NCBI GenBank assembly: GCA_900553955.1
Contig: USFO01000013.1
Coordinates: 1 to 23,985, forward strand
Source of the DNA: an uncultured Oscillospiraceae bacterium
GTDB taxonomy: Bacteria; Bacillota; Clostridia; Oscillospirales; Ruminococcaceae
DNA length: 23,985 bases
Reading direction: 5' to 3'
This document shows positions 1 to 7,878 of the stretch, in pieces; the stretch's first letter is position 1; every line of letters starts with the position of its first letter. Below the pieces are notes generated by a model that worked only from the letters and a program-made list of their open reading frames with translations, made no database searches and was not told the DNA's origin. The translations under genes were made by a program, and so were the position numbers.

Positions 1-1846
1 TGTCGTCCCTTGCGTTCATCATGGTGTTGTTGGGCACAAAGCCCTCCTTCACGTTTTTTTCCACAACAGGGTGACGGCCGTCCGTTATCTCTATCTTGCC
101 GCTTGTAAGTATCTTTGGCCTGCAATAGTTGTTTTCGAAGGCCACCTGGGCCATGGAGCAATATACGTCCAGCGACGCGATGAGCGCAGCATCGTTCTGA
201 AGCCGCTCTATGCAGCCGAGGAGCATTGAACGCAGCTCGGAGAAAAGCTTATATTCGAGAGTAACACAGTTCTCCTCAGCGCCGAGAATTGTGTTTTCCA
301 GCTCCTTAAGCTCGTCGGTTATGTACCTTTCGCAATTTGCGAGTGTCTGTTTGCGCTGATAGTTGTAAGGCACGAGGTGCTGATAAGCCTTCGTGACCTC
401 GATATAATAGCCGAAGACCTTGTTGTAGCTTATGCGAAGGTTCTTTATGCCTGTCTTCTCCCTCTCCTCCGCCTCCATGCGGGCAAGCCACGTTTTACCG
501 TTTTTCGCGGCGTCACGGTATTTGTCCAGCTCCTCGTTGTAGCCGTCGCGGATTATGCCGCCGTCTTTTACGCTCAGGGGCGGATTGTCTATTATGGCGG
601 AGGTGAGCAGGGCGCATATGTCGTCCATCGGGTCCAGAGCGCCGTGTATGCGCTGGAATTCGTTGGCCTTGAGCCCTTGGAGCGTAGTTATGACTCCGGG
701 CAGCTTTTCCAATGAATGCCGGAGGCAATCGCAGTCCCGTGCGTGTACCGTGGAATAGGCTATGCGGCTGCAAAGACGCTCTATGTCGTATATGGCGTCG
801 AGAGCCGTCATCAGCTCCTGCCGCTGTATAGGCTTTGACAAAAGCTCGTCTACGGCGTTGAGCCTTGCGTCTATATCGCCGGGATCCTGCAAAGGCTGGT
901 CTATCCATGTGCGAAGCAGCCTTCCTCCCATGGCGGTGCCGGTCTTGTCCAATAGATACAGAAGCGTGTTCTTCTTGCTGCCGTCAGCCCTCAGCGGTTG
1001 TGTAAGCTCAAGATTACGCCGGGAGTTTGCATCTATGTGCATGTACTTTGTGCGCTGCATCACCCGTATGCGCTTAATATGGCACAAGGAGTTCTTCTGT
1101 GTATCCTCAAGGTATGCGATCAGCGCCCCCGCGGCGGATATGGCACAAGGCATATCGTCACAGCCGAAGCCGGACAGGGTAGATACCCCAAAGTGGTTAA
1201 GAAGCCGCTGCTTTGCGCCTGTATACTCGTATGCCCAGTTGCCGTAGCACTGGGTGTAGTACTCCGACTGAAGCTTGCGTGTGAGCAGCTCGTTGAGGAA
1301 TATTGCGTCGTTTGCCACTATTTCAGTAGGCTGTATGCGGCACAGCTCGTCCATAAGCTCGGCTGTATACTTTTCCCCGCTGTATTCGTATACGTAAAAT
1401 GCTCCCGTAGAAACATCGCAGTAAGCAAGGCCGAGATCGCTGTCGCGGAGAAAGATGGATACGATATAGTTATTCTTCCGCTCGGACAGCATACTTTCCT
1501 CTATGACCGTTCCGGGAGTCATCACTCTTATGACCTCCCTCTCCACAAGGCCCTTGGATTCCTTGGGATCAGTCATCTGCTCGCAGATAGCTACTTTATA
1601 ACCCTTTTCAATAAGTTTGCTGGCATATATCTCTACCGCATGGTAGGGCACGCCGCACATGGGTGCGCGTTCCTCAAGGCCGCAGTCGCGCCCGGTGAGA
1701 ACTATTTCAAGCTCACGGGAGGCCAGAAGAGCGTCCTCAAAAAACATTTCGTAAAAGTCGCCAAGACGGTAAAAGAGTATACAGTCCTTGTATTTCTCCT
1801 TTACCTCCATATACTGGCGCATCATTGGGGTAAGCTCTGCGGGCAT
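1..1846 (-). CDS. mutS: DNA mismatch repair ATPase MutS (N-terminal 615 codons, cut by window edge)
   Basis: MutS binds base mismatches and small loops and, with ATP, recruits MutL for strand repair. Reading the minus strand from ATG at 1846 gives an uninterrupted frame to the window edge. The mismatch-contact motif FYE lies at residues 31–33 within RLGDFYEMF, followed by an AP-MCGVPYHA stretch, the connector, core and clamp regions, and GRHPVVE at the entry of the ATPase domain. The Walker motifs lie outside the window. AGGAG sits 10 nt before the ATG, which fixes this start. It is the third gene of the miaB–ricA-like–mutS operon, 43 nt after the middle gene, matching the conserved Firmicutes neighbourhood. 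No frameshift was seen in the visible part. Confidence 0.97.
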   Translation of the reverse strand, partial: MPAELTPMMRQYMEVKEKYKDCILFYRLGDFYEMFFEDALLASRELEIVLTGRDCGLEERAPMCGVPYHAVEIYASKLIEKGYKVAICEQMTDPKESKGLVEREVIRVMTPGTVIEESMLSERKNNYIVSIFLRDSDLGLAYCDVSTGAFYVYEYSGEKYTAELMDELCRIQPTEIVANDAIFLNELLTRKLQSEYYTQCYGNWAYEYTGAKQRLLNHFGVSTLSGFGCDDMPCAISAAGALIAYLEDTQKNSLCHIKRIRVMQRTKYMHIDANSRRNLELTQPLRADGSKKNTLLYLLDKTGTAMGGRLLRTWIDQPLQDPGDIDARLNAVDELLSKPIQRQELMTALDAIYDIERLCSRIAYSTVHARDCDCLRHSLEKLPGVITTLQGLKANEFQRIHGALDPMDDICALLTSAIIDNPPLSVKDGGIIRDGYNEELDKYRDAAKNGKTWLARMEAEEREKTGIKNLRISYNKVFGYYIEVTKAYQHLVPYNYQRKQTLANCERYITDELKELENTILGAEENCVTLEYKLFSELRSMLLGCIERLQNDAALIASLDVYCSMAQVAFENNYCRPKILTSGKIEITDGRHPVVEKNVKEGFVPNNTMMNARDD

Positions 1847-1889
1847 ATATGCTTTGCTCCTGAGAAATTCTCGCTAAATTTAAACGGTA

Positions 1890-2288
1890 TCAGTGTACGC
1901 AGCCGGAACAGCCGGAGCAGTTTCCAGAGCAGCCGGAACTGCTGTTTTCCTCGGTGTTCATACCTATATAGGCGCCGACAGTCCTGTTGACTTCGTTCAT
2001 AAGGTTGGCGAAACAGTGCTGCGCCTCCATCATCTCTTCAAATACGGGGTTTTCCACAAGCTCCGTCTGTATATCGTCTATCTCCTTGGCGATGGCGGAT
2101 ACCTCGATGCCCTCTGAATCCGCGTTTTCCAGCATGGAAACCATCTTGTCCTGCTTTTGGGTGTATTGCTCCATAAGCTCGTTTACGTGCTTATCGGCGT
2201 CCATGTCGGCCTTTGCTGCCTGGAGCCTGCGGAACTCATCGGAGTTTGAAAGAGCCATGCCCAGTTCTGTTGCTTTTTCGATTATCAT
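1890..2288 (-). CDS. RicA/YlbF (YmcA) family protein with Cys-rich C-terminal tail
   Basis: A 132-residue, mostly helical protein of the YlbF/YmcA family. In Bacillus subtilis, RicA, RicF and RicT form a complex that carries iron-sulfur clusters and supports RNase Y-dependent mRNA maturation, competence and sporulation; this role is known for the family, not shown here. Residues 1–110 are the charged helical body. The last 15 residues form a Gly/Ser/Cys tail with C120, C124, C127 and C130 (CxxxCxxCxxC), a likely metal or Fe-S site; a further Cys lies near residue 92. The gene sits 18 nt after miaB and 43 nt before mutS, as ymcA lies beside miaB and near mutS in Bacillus, so RicA orthology is more likely than RicF. 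An AGAAAGG ribosome site precedes the ATG. Confidence 0.85.
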   Translation of the reverse strand: MIIEKATELGMALSNSDEFRRLQAAKADMDADKHVNELMEQYTQKQDKMVSMLENADSEGIEVSAIAKEIDDIQTELVENPVFEEMMEAQHCFANLMNEVNRTVGAYIGMNTEENSSSGCSGNCSGCSGCVH

Positions 2289-2306
2289 TGAATATGCCTT
2301 TCTGCC

Positions 2307-3707
2307 TTAAACAAGTTCGCCTATGAGGGAGTTGTTCTGGCTGCCGGTTATTTTTACGTTTCTCATGCTGCCCACAAGACTATCATCCCCAGGGAAGTAC
2401 ACCATCTTGAAGTTGCTCAATTTGCCGTAGGCCATGGGCTCTGATCTGTGGTCGCATCCCTCGACCAGTACCTCGCCGTAAGTGCCTATATATTTCATGT
2501 TGCCATTGCGGAGCACCCTGCTCTGGACTTCGTTCAGTCTTTCCAGCCTGTCATGCTTTACCTCGTCGGGTATCTGATCGGGCATTGTGGCAGCTGCGGT
2601 GCCTTTACGGGGAGAATACATGAAAGTATACGCCGCAGAGTAGCCAACCTGCTCCACGAGGCTCAACGTTTCTTTAAAGTCCGCTTCCGTTTCGCCCGGG
2701 AAGCCAACTATTATATCCGTGGTCAGTTCTATCTCCGGTACCTTTGCCCTGAGCTGCTGTACTTCTTCTATATATTTTTCCCTCGTATAGCAGCGGTTCA
2801 TGAGCTTGAGTATCCTGCTGCTGCCGGACTGGACCGGAAGATGTATGTGCTTGCACACCCTTGGCAATTCCGCCATAGCGTCTATAAGCCCTGACGAAAG
2901 GTCCTTTGGGTGGGAGGTCATGAAGCGTATTCTCTTAAGCTCGGGAACCTGATCGTGTACCATGCGCAAAAGCGCCGGAAAGTCAGTAGTTTCGCCATCC
3001 CCCTTGTAGGAATTGACATTCTGGCCAAGGAGCGTCACTTCCTTAAATCCGGCCAAAGCAAGGCCCTTTACCTCGTTCACTATATCCGCAGAGTTTCTGG
3101 AGCGCTCACGTCCTCTTACATACGGCACTATGCAGTAAGAGCAAAAGTTGTTGCAGCCGTAGGTTATATTTGTGAAGGTGGAAAATGTGCTGTTTCTGCA
3201 AACCGGCAGCCCCTCCGCTATCTCGCCGTCCATGTCGCGAACCTGCAACGTGCGCTCTCCGTGATATGCTTCCTCAAATAGCAACGGGAACCGATACAGT
3301 TCATTAGTGCCAAAGACTATATCCACAAATGGAAAGCGCTTGAAGAGCTTCCTGCCGGCGTCCTTTTGTTGCATCATGCAGCCGCATACGCCTATCATGA
3401 GCTGCGGATTCTCGTCCTTGCGCTTTTTCAGCGCGCCTATATTGCCGTATACCCTCTGCTCAGCGTGCTCGCGAATGCAGCAGGTATTGAATATTATAAA
3501 GTCGGCCTTGGACTTGTCTTCAGCTTTGGCGTAACCCATTTCCTCCATCATGCCGGCTATTTTTTCCGAGTCGTGCTCGTTCATTTGGCAGCCGTAGGAT
3601 TCTATATGGTAAGTAAGGCCGAGGTCATAAACTTCGTCTTTTACTCGCTTTGCCGCGGCCTTGGAGGCTGCTATCTCTGCCGGAGAAACAAATACTGGTT
3701 CTTTCAT
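2307..3707 (-). CDS. miaB: tRNA-2-methylthio-N6-dimethylallyladenosine synthase MiaB
   Basis: MiaB is a radical SAM methylthiotransferase that converts i6A37 to ms2i6A37 in tRNAs reading UNN codons. The 466-residue product has the three UPF0004 cluster cysteines C40 (SYGCQMNEHDSE), C76 (NTCCIREHAE) and C110 (GVCGC), then the radical SAM triad C185, C189 and C192 (GCNNFCSYC), the VRGRERSR segment and a C-terminal TRAM-like RNA-binding region. I chose the ATG at 3707 because AGAGG lies 8 nt upstream; the frame also opens at a TTG at 3728, but that lies almost on the predicted transcription start. It is the first gene of the operon with the ricA-like gene and mutS, behind the promoter at 3738–3766. 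Confidence 0.97.
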   Translation of the reverse strand: MKEPVFVSPAEIAASKAAAKRVKDEVYDLGLTYHIESYGCQMNEHDSEKIAGMMEEMGYAKAEDKSKADFIIFNTCCIREHAEQRVYGNIGALKKRKDENPQLMIGVCGCMMQQKDAGRKLFKRFPFVDIVFGTNELYRFPLLFEEAYHGERTLQVRDMDGEIAEGLPVCRNSTFSTFTNITYGCNNFCSYCIVPYVRGRERSRNSADIVNEVKGLALAGFKEVTLLGQNVNSYKGDGETTDFPALLRMVHDQVPELKRIRFMTSHPKDLSSGLIDAMAELPRVCKHIHLPVQSGSSRILKLMNRCYTREKYIEEVQQLRAKVPEIELTTDIIVGFPGETEADFKETLSLVEQVGYSAAYTFMYSPRKGTAAATMPDQIPDEVKHDRLERLNEVQSRVLRNGNMKYIGTYGEVLVEGCDHRSEPMAYGKLSNFKMVYFPGDDSLVGSMRNVKITGSQNNSLIGELV

Positions 3708-3737
3708 CAAAATACCTCTACATAACAAATCACACTA

Positions 3738-3766
3738 ATTATATCTTTTTTAGGGTGTCAGTTCAA
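3738..3766 (-). promoter_or_regulatory. sigma-A type promoter of the miaB–ricA–mutS operon
   Basis: On the minus strand, −35 TTGAAC (3766–3761) and a perfect −10 TATAAT (3743–3738) are 17 nt apart. The predicted start near 3731 leaves a leader of about 24 nt before the miaB ATG. Confidence 0.75.
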
Positions 3767-3858
3767 GCATATAACCCCTATCGGAACCTCAAAACAGATC
3801 ATATATGGGTACTTTTATGGGCTTTGCCACAATATACATCATTTTTTAAAAAATATAG

Positions 3859-3887
3859 TTGACATTTACCACAAAATAAAGTATCAT
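3859..3887 (+). promoter_or_regulatory. promoter of the tRNA cluster
   Basis: Perfect −35 TTGACA (3859–3864), 17-nt spacer and −10 TATCAT (3882–3887), ending 29 nt before the first tRNA. The stretch between the divergent miaB promoter and this one (about 3770–3858) shows no gene. Confidence 0.8.
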
Positions 3888-3916
3888 AATCAACGTCGTC
3901 GCGGTGCGAATTGAAT

Positions 3917-3993
3917 CGGGGTGTAGCGCAGTTTGGTAGCGCATCTGGTTTGGGACCAGAGGGCCGCAGGTTCAAATCCTGTCACCCCGACCA
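3917..3993 (+). tRNA. tRNA-Pro (anticodon UGG)
   Basis: A 77-nt cloverleaf with acceptor arms CGGGGTG/CACCCCG, anticodon stem TCTGG/CCAGA and loop TTTGGGA giving anticodon TGG. The T loop is GTTCAAAT and the 3' CCA is encoded. It is the first tRNA of the cluster. Confidence 0.97.
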
Positions 3994-4003
3994 CTTGAAT
4001 AAC

Positions 4004-4078
4004 GGCCCCTTGGTCAAGCGGTTAAGACACCACCCTTTCACGGTGGTAACGGGAGTTCGATTCTCCCAGGGGTCACCA
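4004..4078 (+). tRNA. tRNA-Glu (anticodon UUC)
   Basis: A 75-nt cloverleaf with acceptor arms GGCCCCT/AGGGGTC (one G·U pair), anticodon stem CCACC/GGTGG and loop CTTTCAC giving TTC. The T arm carries GTTCGATT and CCA is encoded. It lies 10 nt after tRNA-Pro. Confidence 0.97.
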
Positions 4079-4085
4079 TTAATAA

Positions 4086-4162
4086 GGGCCTTTAGCTCAG
4101 TTGGTCAGAGCGGTCGGCTCATAACCGATTGGTCCGGGGTTCGAGTCCCTGAAGGCCCACCA
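4086..4162 (+). tRNA. tRNA with CAU anticodon: elongator Met or Ile2 (lysidine)
   Basis: A 77-nt cloverleaf with acceptor arms GGGCCTT/AAGGCCC, anticodon stem GTCGG/CCGAT and loop CTCATAA giving CAT; CCA is encoded. The paired G1–C72 argues against initiator tRNA. The acceptor has C4–G69 and C5–G68, pairs that in the E. coli system favour recognition by TilS, which turns CAU into the AUA-reading lysidine anticodon. Sequence alone does not settle Met versus Ile2. Confidence 0.93.
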
Positions 4163-4208
4163 ACAAAGTCAAGTAACCTGCTTTACATACCGGATAATTG
4201 TGGTTTGT

Positions 4209-4285
4209 GGCCTGGTAGTTCAGCTGGTTAGAACGCTAGCCTGTCACGCTAGAGGTCGAGGGTTCGAGCCCCTTCCGGGTCGCCA
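4209..4285 (+). tRNA. tRNA-Asp (anticodon GUC)
   Basis: A 77-nt cloverleaf with acceptor arms GGCCTGG/CCGGGTC, anticodon stem CTAGC/GCTAG and loop CTGTCAC giving GTC. The discriminator base is G73, as expected for Asp, and CCA is encoded. The 46-nt gap before it holds nothing recognisable. Confidence 0.96.
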
Positions 4286-4289
4286 CTTT

Positions 4290-4365
4290 GCTGATGTAGC
4301 TCAGTAGGTAGAGCACATCCTTGGTAAGGATGAGGTCATCAGTTCGAATCTGATTATCAGCTCCA
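4290..4365 (+). tRNA. tRNA-Thr (anticodon GGU)
   Basis: A 76-nt cloverleaf with acceptor arms GCTGATG/TATCAGC (one G·U pair), anticodon stem CATCC/GGATG and loop TTGGTAA giving GGT; CCA is encoded. It is the last tRNA of the cluster, directly before a terminator. Confidence 0.96.
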
Positions 4366-4368
4366 TCA

Positions 4369-4391
4369 AGCCGCTATTTTAGCGGCTTTTT
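4369..4391 (+). terminator. intrinsic terminator of the tRNA cluster
   Basis: Perfect 7-bp stem AGCCGCT/AGCGGCT with loop ATTTT and a run of T directly after, 4 nt behind the CCA of tRNA-Thr. Confidence 0.88.
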
Positions 4392-4525
4392 GCTATTGAC
4401 GGAGCTTTCATATAGATGAACTTCGCCGGAGAATTACTCCGTGCGGAGTTATTTTTTTGCAAAAATTTCGGCGGCGCATTTTACTCTTGTATTCCGAAGC
4501 AAAAAATGATACACTTAATATGTAT

Positions 4526-4531
4526 TATAAT
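4526..4531 (+). promoter_or_regulatory. possible −10 element of the ygfK-like gene
   Basis: A perfect TATAAT lies 25 nt before the chosen ATG in an AT-rich stretch behind the tRNA terminator. No convincing −35 hexamer was found at 16–18 nt, so this is a weak call resting on position and the −10 alone. Confidence 0.35.
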
Positions 4532-4556
4532 GTATTCCGTATGGGAGGCTGTTTTT

Positions 4557-7487
4557 ATGAGCGATTTGTTGCGGCCGCTTTCTTTTGAAAAGCTTATGGC
4601 GCTGCTGTTGGAGGAACGTTCCGCCGACGGCACGATTTTCGGCGTTAAAGATATATATAAGGCCGGAAGAAGCCGCCTTCCCATATTCGGACTGCGTATA
4701 GAGAACCCGGTGGGGCCCGCCGCAGGTCCCGTTACCCAAACGGCGCAGGGCATAATCGCCGCCTACGCCGGAGCACGCTTTTTTGAGTTTAAAACCGTGT
4801 TCCCGGAGCCGGAGCCTGCCGAAAAGCCCAGCGCATCCATAGGGGACAGAACCTTCTCCTCGGAGCACCCGTCGGAGCTGAGCCTTGGCGACGCATTCGG
4901 CGAATATGTCAAGGCGTGGTACGCAATCAAGCTTATCAGCACCGCTTTTGAGCTTGGCGTGCCGGAGGGATTTATCTTCAATATGTCCGTGGGAGGAAGC
5001 CTTGAGGATTTGAAGTCCGATAAAATGAACAGCTTCATCGAGGGGCTTAAATCCGCCGAATACACTCCGGTTTGGCGCGAGTGCGAAAACTGGGCGCGCG
5101 CCCACATGGACGAGCTTGACGGCATTGACAACACATATCTTTCCGACATAAGCCCCAATGTCTGCATCTCCGCGACTTTCGTTCCCCGCGCCGGACTTTC
5201 CGCGCAGGAGGTGGAGGCCTGTGCGGAATACCTAATTGAGGAGAAGCGCCTGCATACCTTTGTCCGTCTCAGCCCGGATCTCCTTGGCTACTACACCGTT
5301 CGGGGAATACTTGATATAAACGGCTATGACGACGTGGTTATAAGCAAGGAACGCATTGACTCCGAAGCAAGCTATGACGACATAAAACCCGCGCTTTCCC
5401 GCCTGCAATTCAAGGCGGACTCCCACCGCTTGGAGTTCGGCGTAAAGGTCTGCGACGGCCTTTGTGTGGAAAACGCCGATGAATGCGGTATAAAGGGCGG
5501 CAAGCTCACCGGCAGGGCGCTGTTCCCCATAGCGTTCTCACTTGCGGAGAAAATCGCCAACGATTTCGGCGGCGGTCTGCGGGTATGCTTTGCGGGCGGA
5601 ACGGATATATACACCGCGGAGAAGCTTTTTAACGCGGGAATTTGGCCCGTTACCATGGTTTCAGATGTAATCCGTCCCGGCGGACTTGCCCGCCTTAAAC
5701 AGACGGTGGAGGCGGTTTCCAAGTGCGATTACACCCAGTTCTCCGGAATTTTAACATCCGACCTGCCGGACATTGAAAAGGAAGCCTACTCCGGCGGCCG
5801 CTATAAGAATAAAGAGCGCGCGGGTCTGCGCAAGGCAAAGGGACCCATTCCTCCGGTGTACTGCGCTAAGGCACAGTGCCGTGCTGTCTGCCCTTTGGGG
5901 CAGGATATTCCGCTTATTATGCGCCTTTTGAAGAACGACAGAAGTCTTGAAGCTCTGCGGGTTATAATCGAACGCAACCCTCTGCCCTTCACCGTCGAAA
6001 CCCTCTGCCCGCACCCCTGTGCGGATTCCTGCTCCCGGCGCTTTTACGAGGGCGCGCTTGCCATAAACGCGGAGAACCTCCGTGCGGCGAAGAACGCCTG
6101 CTTCGACCTTTTGGACGAAACGGAGCTTAAATCCAGAGCGGGAGAGCCGATTGCGATAGTGGGCTGCGGCCCCGCCGGACTTGCCGCTGCGTGCTTCTTG
6201 GCTCGTCAGGGGGCGAATGTGACCATATTCGACAAGGAAAAGCGCCCCGGCGGTTCCGTGATTAAATATGTGCCGAAGTTCCGCATAAACGATGCGGATG
6301 TGGAGTGGGACGTCACCCTTATTCAGGCTCTGGGAATAGAAATGGAGCTTGAAACGGAGATAACCTCCATAAAAGAGTTGCGGGAAAAGGGCTTTGAGAA
6401 GATAGTTCTCGCCATCGGAGCGGGCACTCAAAGCCATCTTAAATTCGCCTTCGGAAAATCAATCCCCGCACTGGAATTCCTTGAGGAATGTCGAAATTCG
6501 GAGCAGGAAGCCCTTGAGGAGAAGTACATAGGCAACCTCATAGTGGTGGGCGGAGGCCACACCGCCGCAGCGGCCGCTCGCTGCGCCAAAAAGCTGCCCA
6601 CCGTGGACAGAGTGACGGTGGTGTTCGACCGTCCTCAAAGCGAAATGACCGCCTCTCCATCGGAGATAGCCGCCATGAAAAAGGAGGGTATCTTCATCAT
6701 GGAGAGCCTTACCGCAAGCGGCGTGCGCGGCGGAAATTTACTCTGCCGCAAAACCGCATACGGCGAACCGGATGAGGAAACCGGAATTCGCCCGCTGCTG
6801 ATTACCGAGGAAAAAGAAAAGCTTCCGGCGGACATTGTTATAAACGCCGTGGGCGAGGAGTGTGACTCGCCGCTGCTTGACGAGGCGGACGGCCACGTTT
6901 ACCTTGTGGGTGACGCTCTCTTCGGCAGAACGGCGGATATTGCGGAGGCTATCGCCGACGCTCAGCGCCTTGCAAGAAAGCTTGCCAACACGCATTTTGA
7001 CAAGTATATGCCGGATAACGAAACCGAGGATAAATCCTTTATGAAGAACCGCAGCAAGCTCTGCGCGGACTGCAAAGCCTGCAAGGAGGGCGAACGCTGC
7101 CTTGAATGTGACACCGTATGCGAATTCTGCGCCGAGTGCTGCCCCAACAGAGCAAATCTTATAGTAACTCTCGCCGACGGCAGCCGCCAGATTGTCCACA
7201 TAGACGAATTCTGCGATGAATGCGGCATTTGCGCGGACTGCTGCCCATACGACGGCAAGCCGTACAGGGAAAAGTTTACCCTGTTCCTCGACGAGGAGGA
7301 CTTCAAAAAGAGCGAAAACGACGGATTCTACGTCACCGGAGAGGCGAACAACTGCCGCTTCCGCATAGAGGGCAAAATGTTCAAGTACGACCCGATAAAC
7401 GGCCCCATGGGAATGATTTCCGACGAAATCCGCGAAATGGCGGGGATTATAATGAAAAAATACCCGCGGCTTTTGAAAACGGAGTGA
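4557..7487 (+). CDS. YgfK-like flavin/iron-sulfur oxidoreductase (putative selenate reductase subunit family)
   Basis: A 976-residue soluble redox protein resembling E. coli YgfK over its whole length. Residues 1 to about 420 are a dihydroorotate dehydrogenase-like barrel with NPVGPAAGP and FNMSVGGSLEDLK. About 435–525 is a GltD-like Fe-S entry domain (KAQCRAVCPLGQDIP, CPHPCADSC). About 535–830 is the FAD/NAD(P)H part with GCGPAGLAAA, VVGGGHTAAAA and LVGDALFG. About 845–920 is a ferredoxin-like end with CLECDTVCEFCAECCP and CDECGICADCCP. Electron transfer from NAD(P)H through FAD and clusters is expected from the family; the substrate is unknown. The start is the ATG after GGGAGG (8 nt); the frame opens further upstream without a ribosome site. 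Oddity: the barrel motif written TMHGCPP in E. coli YgfK reads ATFVPRAG at residues 206–213, so its conserved Cys is absent. The gene is monocistronic, between two terminators. Confidence 0.88.
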   Translation: MSDLLRPLSFEKLMALLLEERSADGTIFGVKDIYKAGRSRLPIFGLRIENPVGPAAGPVTQTAQGIIAAYAGARFFEFKTVFPEPEPAEKPSASIGDRTFSSEHPSELSLGDAFGEYVKAWYAIKLISTAFELGVPEGFIFNMSVGGSLEDLKSDKMNSFIEGLKSAEYTPVWRECENWARAHMDELDGIDNTYLSDISPNVCISATFVPRAGLSAQEVEACAEYLIEEKRLHTFVRLSPDLLGYYTVRGILDINGYDDVVISKERIDSEASYDDIKPALSRLQFKADSHRLEFGVKVCDGLCVENADECGIKGGKLTGRALFPIAFSLAEKIANDFGGGLRVCFAGGTDIYTAEKLFNAGIWPVTMVSDVIRPGGLARLKQTVEAVSKCDYTQFSGILTSDLPDIEKEAYSGGRYKNKERAGLRKAKGPIPPVYCAKAQCRAVCPLGQDIPLIMRLLKNDRSLEALRVIIERNPLPFTVETLCPHPCADSCSRRFYEGALAINAENLRAAKNACFDLLDETELKSRAGEPIAIVGCGPAGLAAACFLARQGANVTIFDKEKRPGGSVIKYVPKFRINDADVEWDVTLIQALGIEMELETEITSIKELREKGFEKIVLAIGAGTQSHLKFAFGKSIPALEFLEECRNSEQEALEEKYIGNLIVVGGGHTAAAAARCAKKLPTVDRVTVVFDRPQSEMTASPSEIAAMKKEGIFIMESLTASGVRGGNLLCRKTAYGEPDEETGIRPLLITEEKEKLPADIVINAVGEECDSPLLDEADGHVYLVGDALFGRTADIAEAIADAQRLARKLANTHFDKYMPDNETEDKSFMKNRSKLCADCKACKEGERCLECDTVCEFCAECCPNRANLIVTLADGSRQIVHIDEFCDECGICADCCPYDGKPYREKFTLFLDEEDFKKSENDGFYVTGEANNCRFRIEGKMFKYDPINGPMGMISDEIREMAGIIMKKYPRLLKTE

Positions 7488-7550
7488 CGGAAAACCGCAT
7501 AACAAAGCCAAAAATAGCAGTTTAATAATTTTATATGTCAATTAAATCCA

Positions 7551-7586
7551 AAGAACCGCCTACACCCGGAGGGCGGTTCTTTTTTT
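7551..7586 (+). terminator. intrinsic terminator after the ygfK-like gene
   Basis: 10-bp perfect stem AAGAACCGCC (7551–7560)/GGCGGTTCTT (7572–7581), 11-nt loop, then a T run to 7586. It lies 63 nt after the stop codon. Confidence 0.9.
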
Positions 7587-7615
7587 GCTTTATTCGTGCG
7601 ACACACAGTATTGTA

Positions 7616-7699
7616 AAATATAAATAATTATAATTCAGCATAAAGCCAAATATAAATAATTATAAATAACGATAAGTGTAAAAATAATTATTTATATTT
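7616..7699 (+). repeat. AT-rich repeat cluster: two direct copies and one inverted copy
   Basis: The 18-nt word AAATATAAATAATTATAA occurs at 7616–7633 and again at 7648–7665, and the first 15 nt recur inverted as TAATTATTTATATTT at 7685–7699. The second and third copies can form a 15-bp hairpin with a 22-nt loop. The cluster ends 15 nt before the −35 of the padR promoter, so it is placed to act as an upstream binding region or UP-like element. No coding sequence is seen from 7587 to 7888. Confidence 0.75.
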
Positions 7700-7714
7700 T
7701 GCTATAATTTCTAC

Positions 7715-7744
7715 TTGACAAATGTATATGTTATACAGTATACT
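7715..7744 (+). promoter_or_regulatory. promoter of padR–rlmB operon with overlapping palindrome
   Basis: Perfect −35 TTGACA (7715–7720), 18-nt spacer and −10 TATACT (7739–7744). GTATA (7724–7728) and TATAC (7739–7743) form an inverted repeat centred on a TATA at 7732–7735, covering the spacer and the −10. This is a plausible operator for the PadR protein encoded downstream; autoregulation is common in that family but is inferred here. Confidence 0.65.
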
Positions 7745-7773
7745 TTTAGGCGGATAAATGTATAATTTAGCCC

Positions 7774-7878
7774 CTGTTTTTTTTCGGAGGAAGTATCGGA
7801 ATCGCCGACTCGGCAGAGTCGGCGGCCGGCATTTCCGTAATGCCGAAAAAAGCGCATTATTAAGCTGTTTTTCGGAGG
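7774..7878 (+). promoter_or_regulatory. structured padR leader with duplicated ribosome-site segment and competing hairpins
   Basis: Hairpin 1 is a perfect 9-bp stem CGCCGACTC/GAGTCGGCG with a GGCA loop (7803–7824). Hairpin 2 is CGGCATT/AATGCCG with a 5-nt loop (7827–7845). CTG-T8-CGGAGG (7774–7790) and CTG-T5-CGGAGG (7865–7878) are near copies, the second being the real padR ribosome site. CCGAAAAAA (7843–7851) is complementary to TTTTTTCGG in the first copy (9 bp) and to TTTTTCGG in the second (8 bp, covering part of the ribosome site), and its CCG also lies in hairpin 2. These pairings exclude each other, so translation control is possible. No known riboswitch class was recognised. Confidence 0.5.

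Noticed and set aside
998..1990. 330-codon plus-strand frame opposite mutS
   Set aside because: The minus strand holds MutS with canonical motifs; the plus frame ends inside the ricA-like gene and has no recognisable domain.
3707..3728. TTG at 3728 as the miaB start
   Set aside because: It lies about 3 nt from the predicted transcription start and has no ribosome site, while ATG at 3707 has AGAGG at good spacing.
3911..4231. Open frame across the tRNA cluster
   Set aside because: It overlaps four tRNA genes with full cloverleafs and encodes nothing recognisable.
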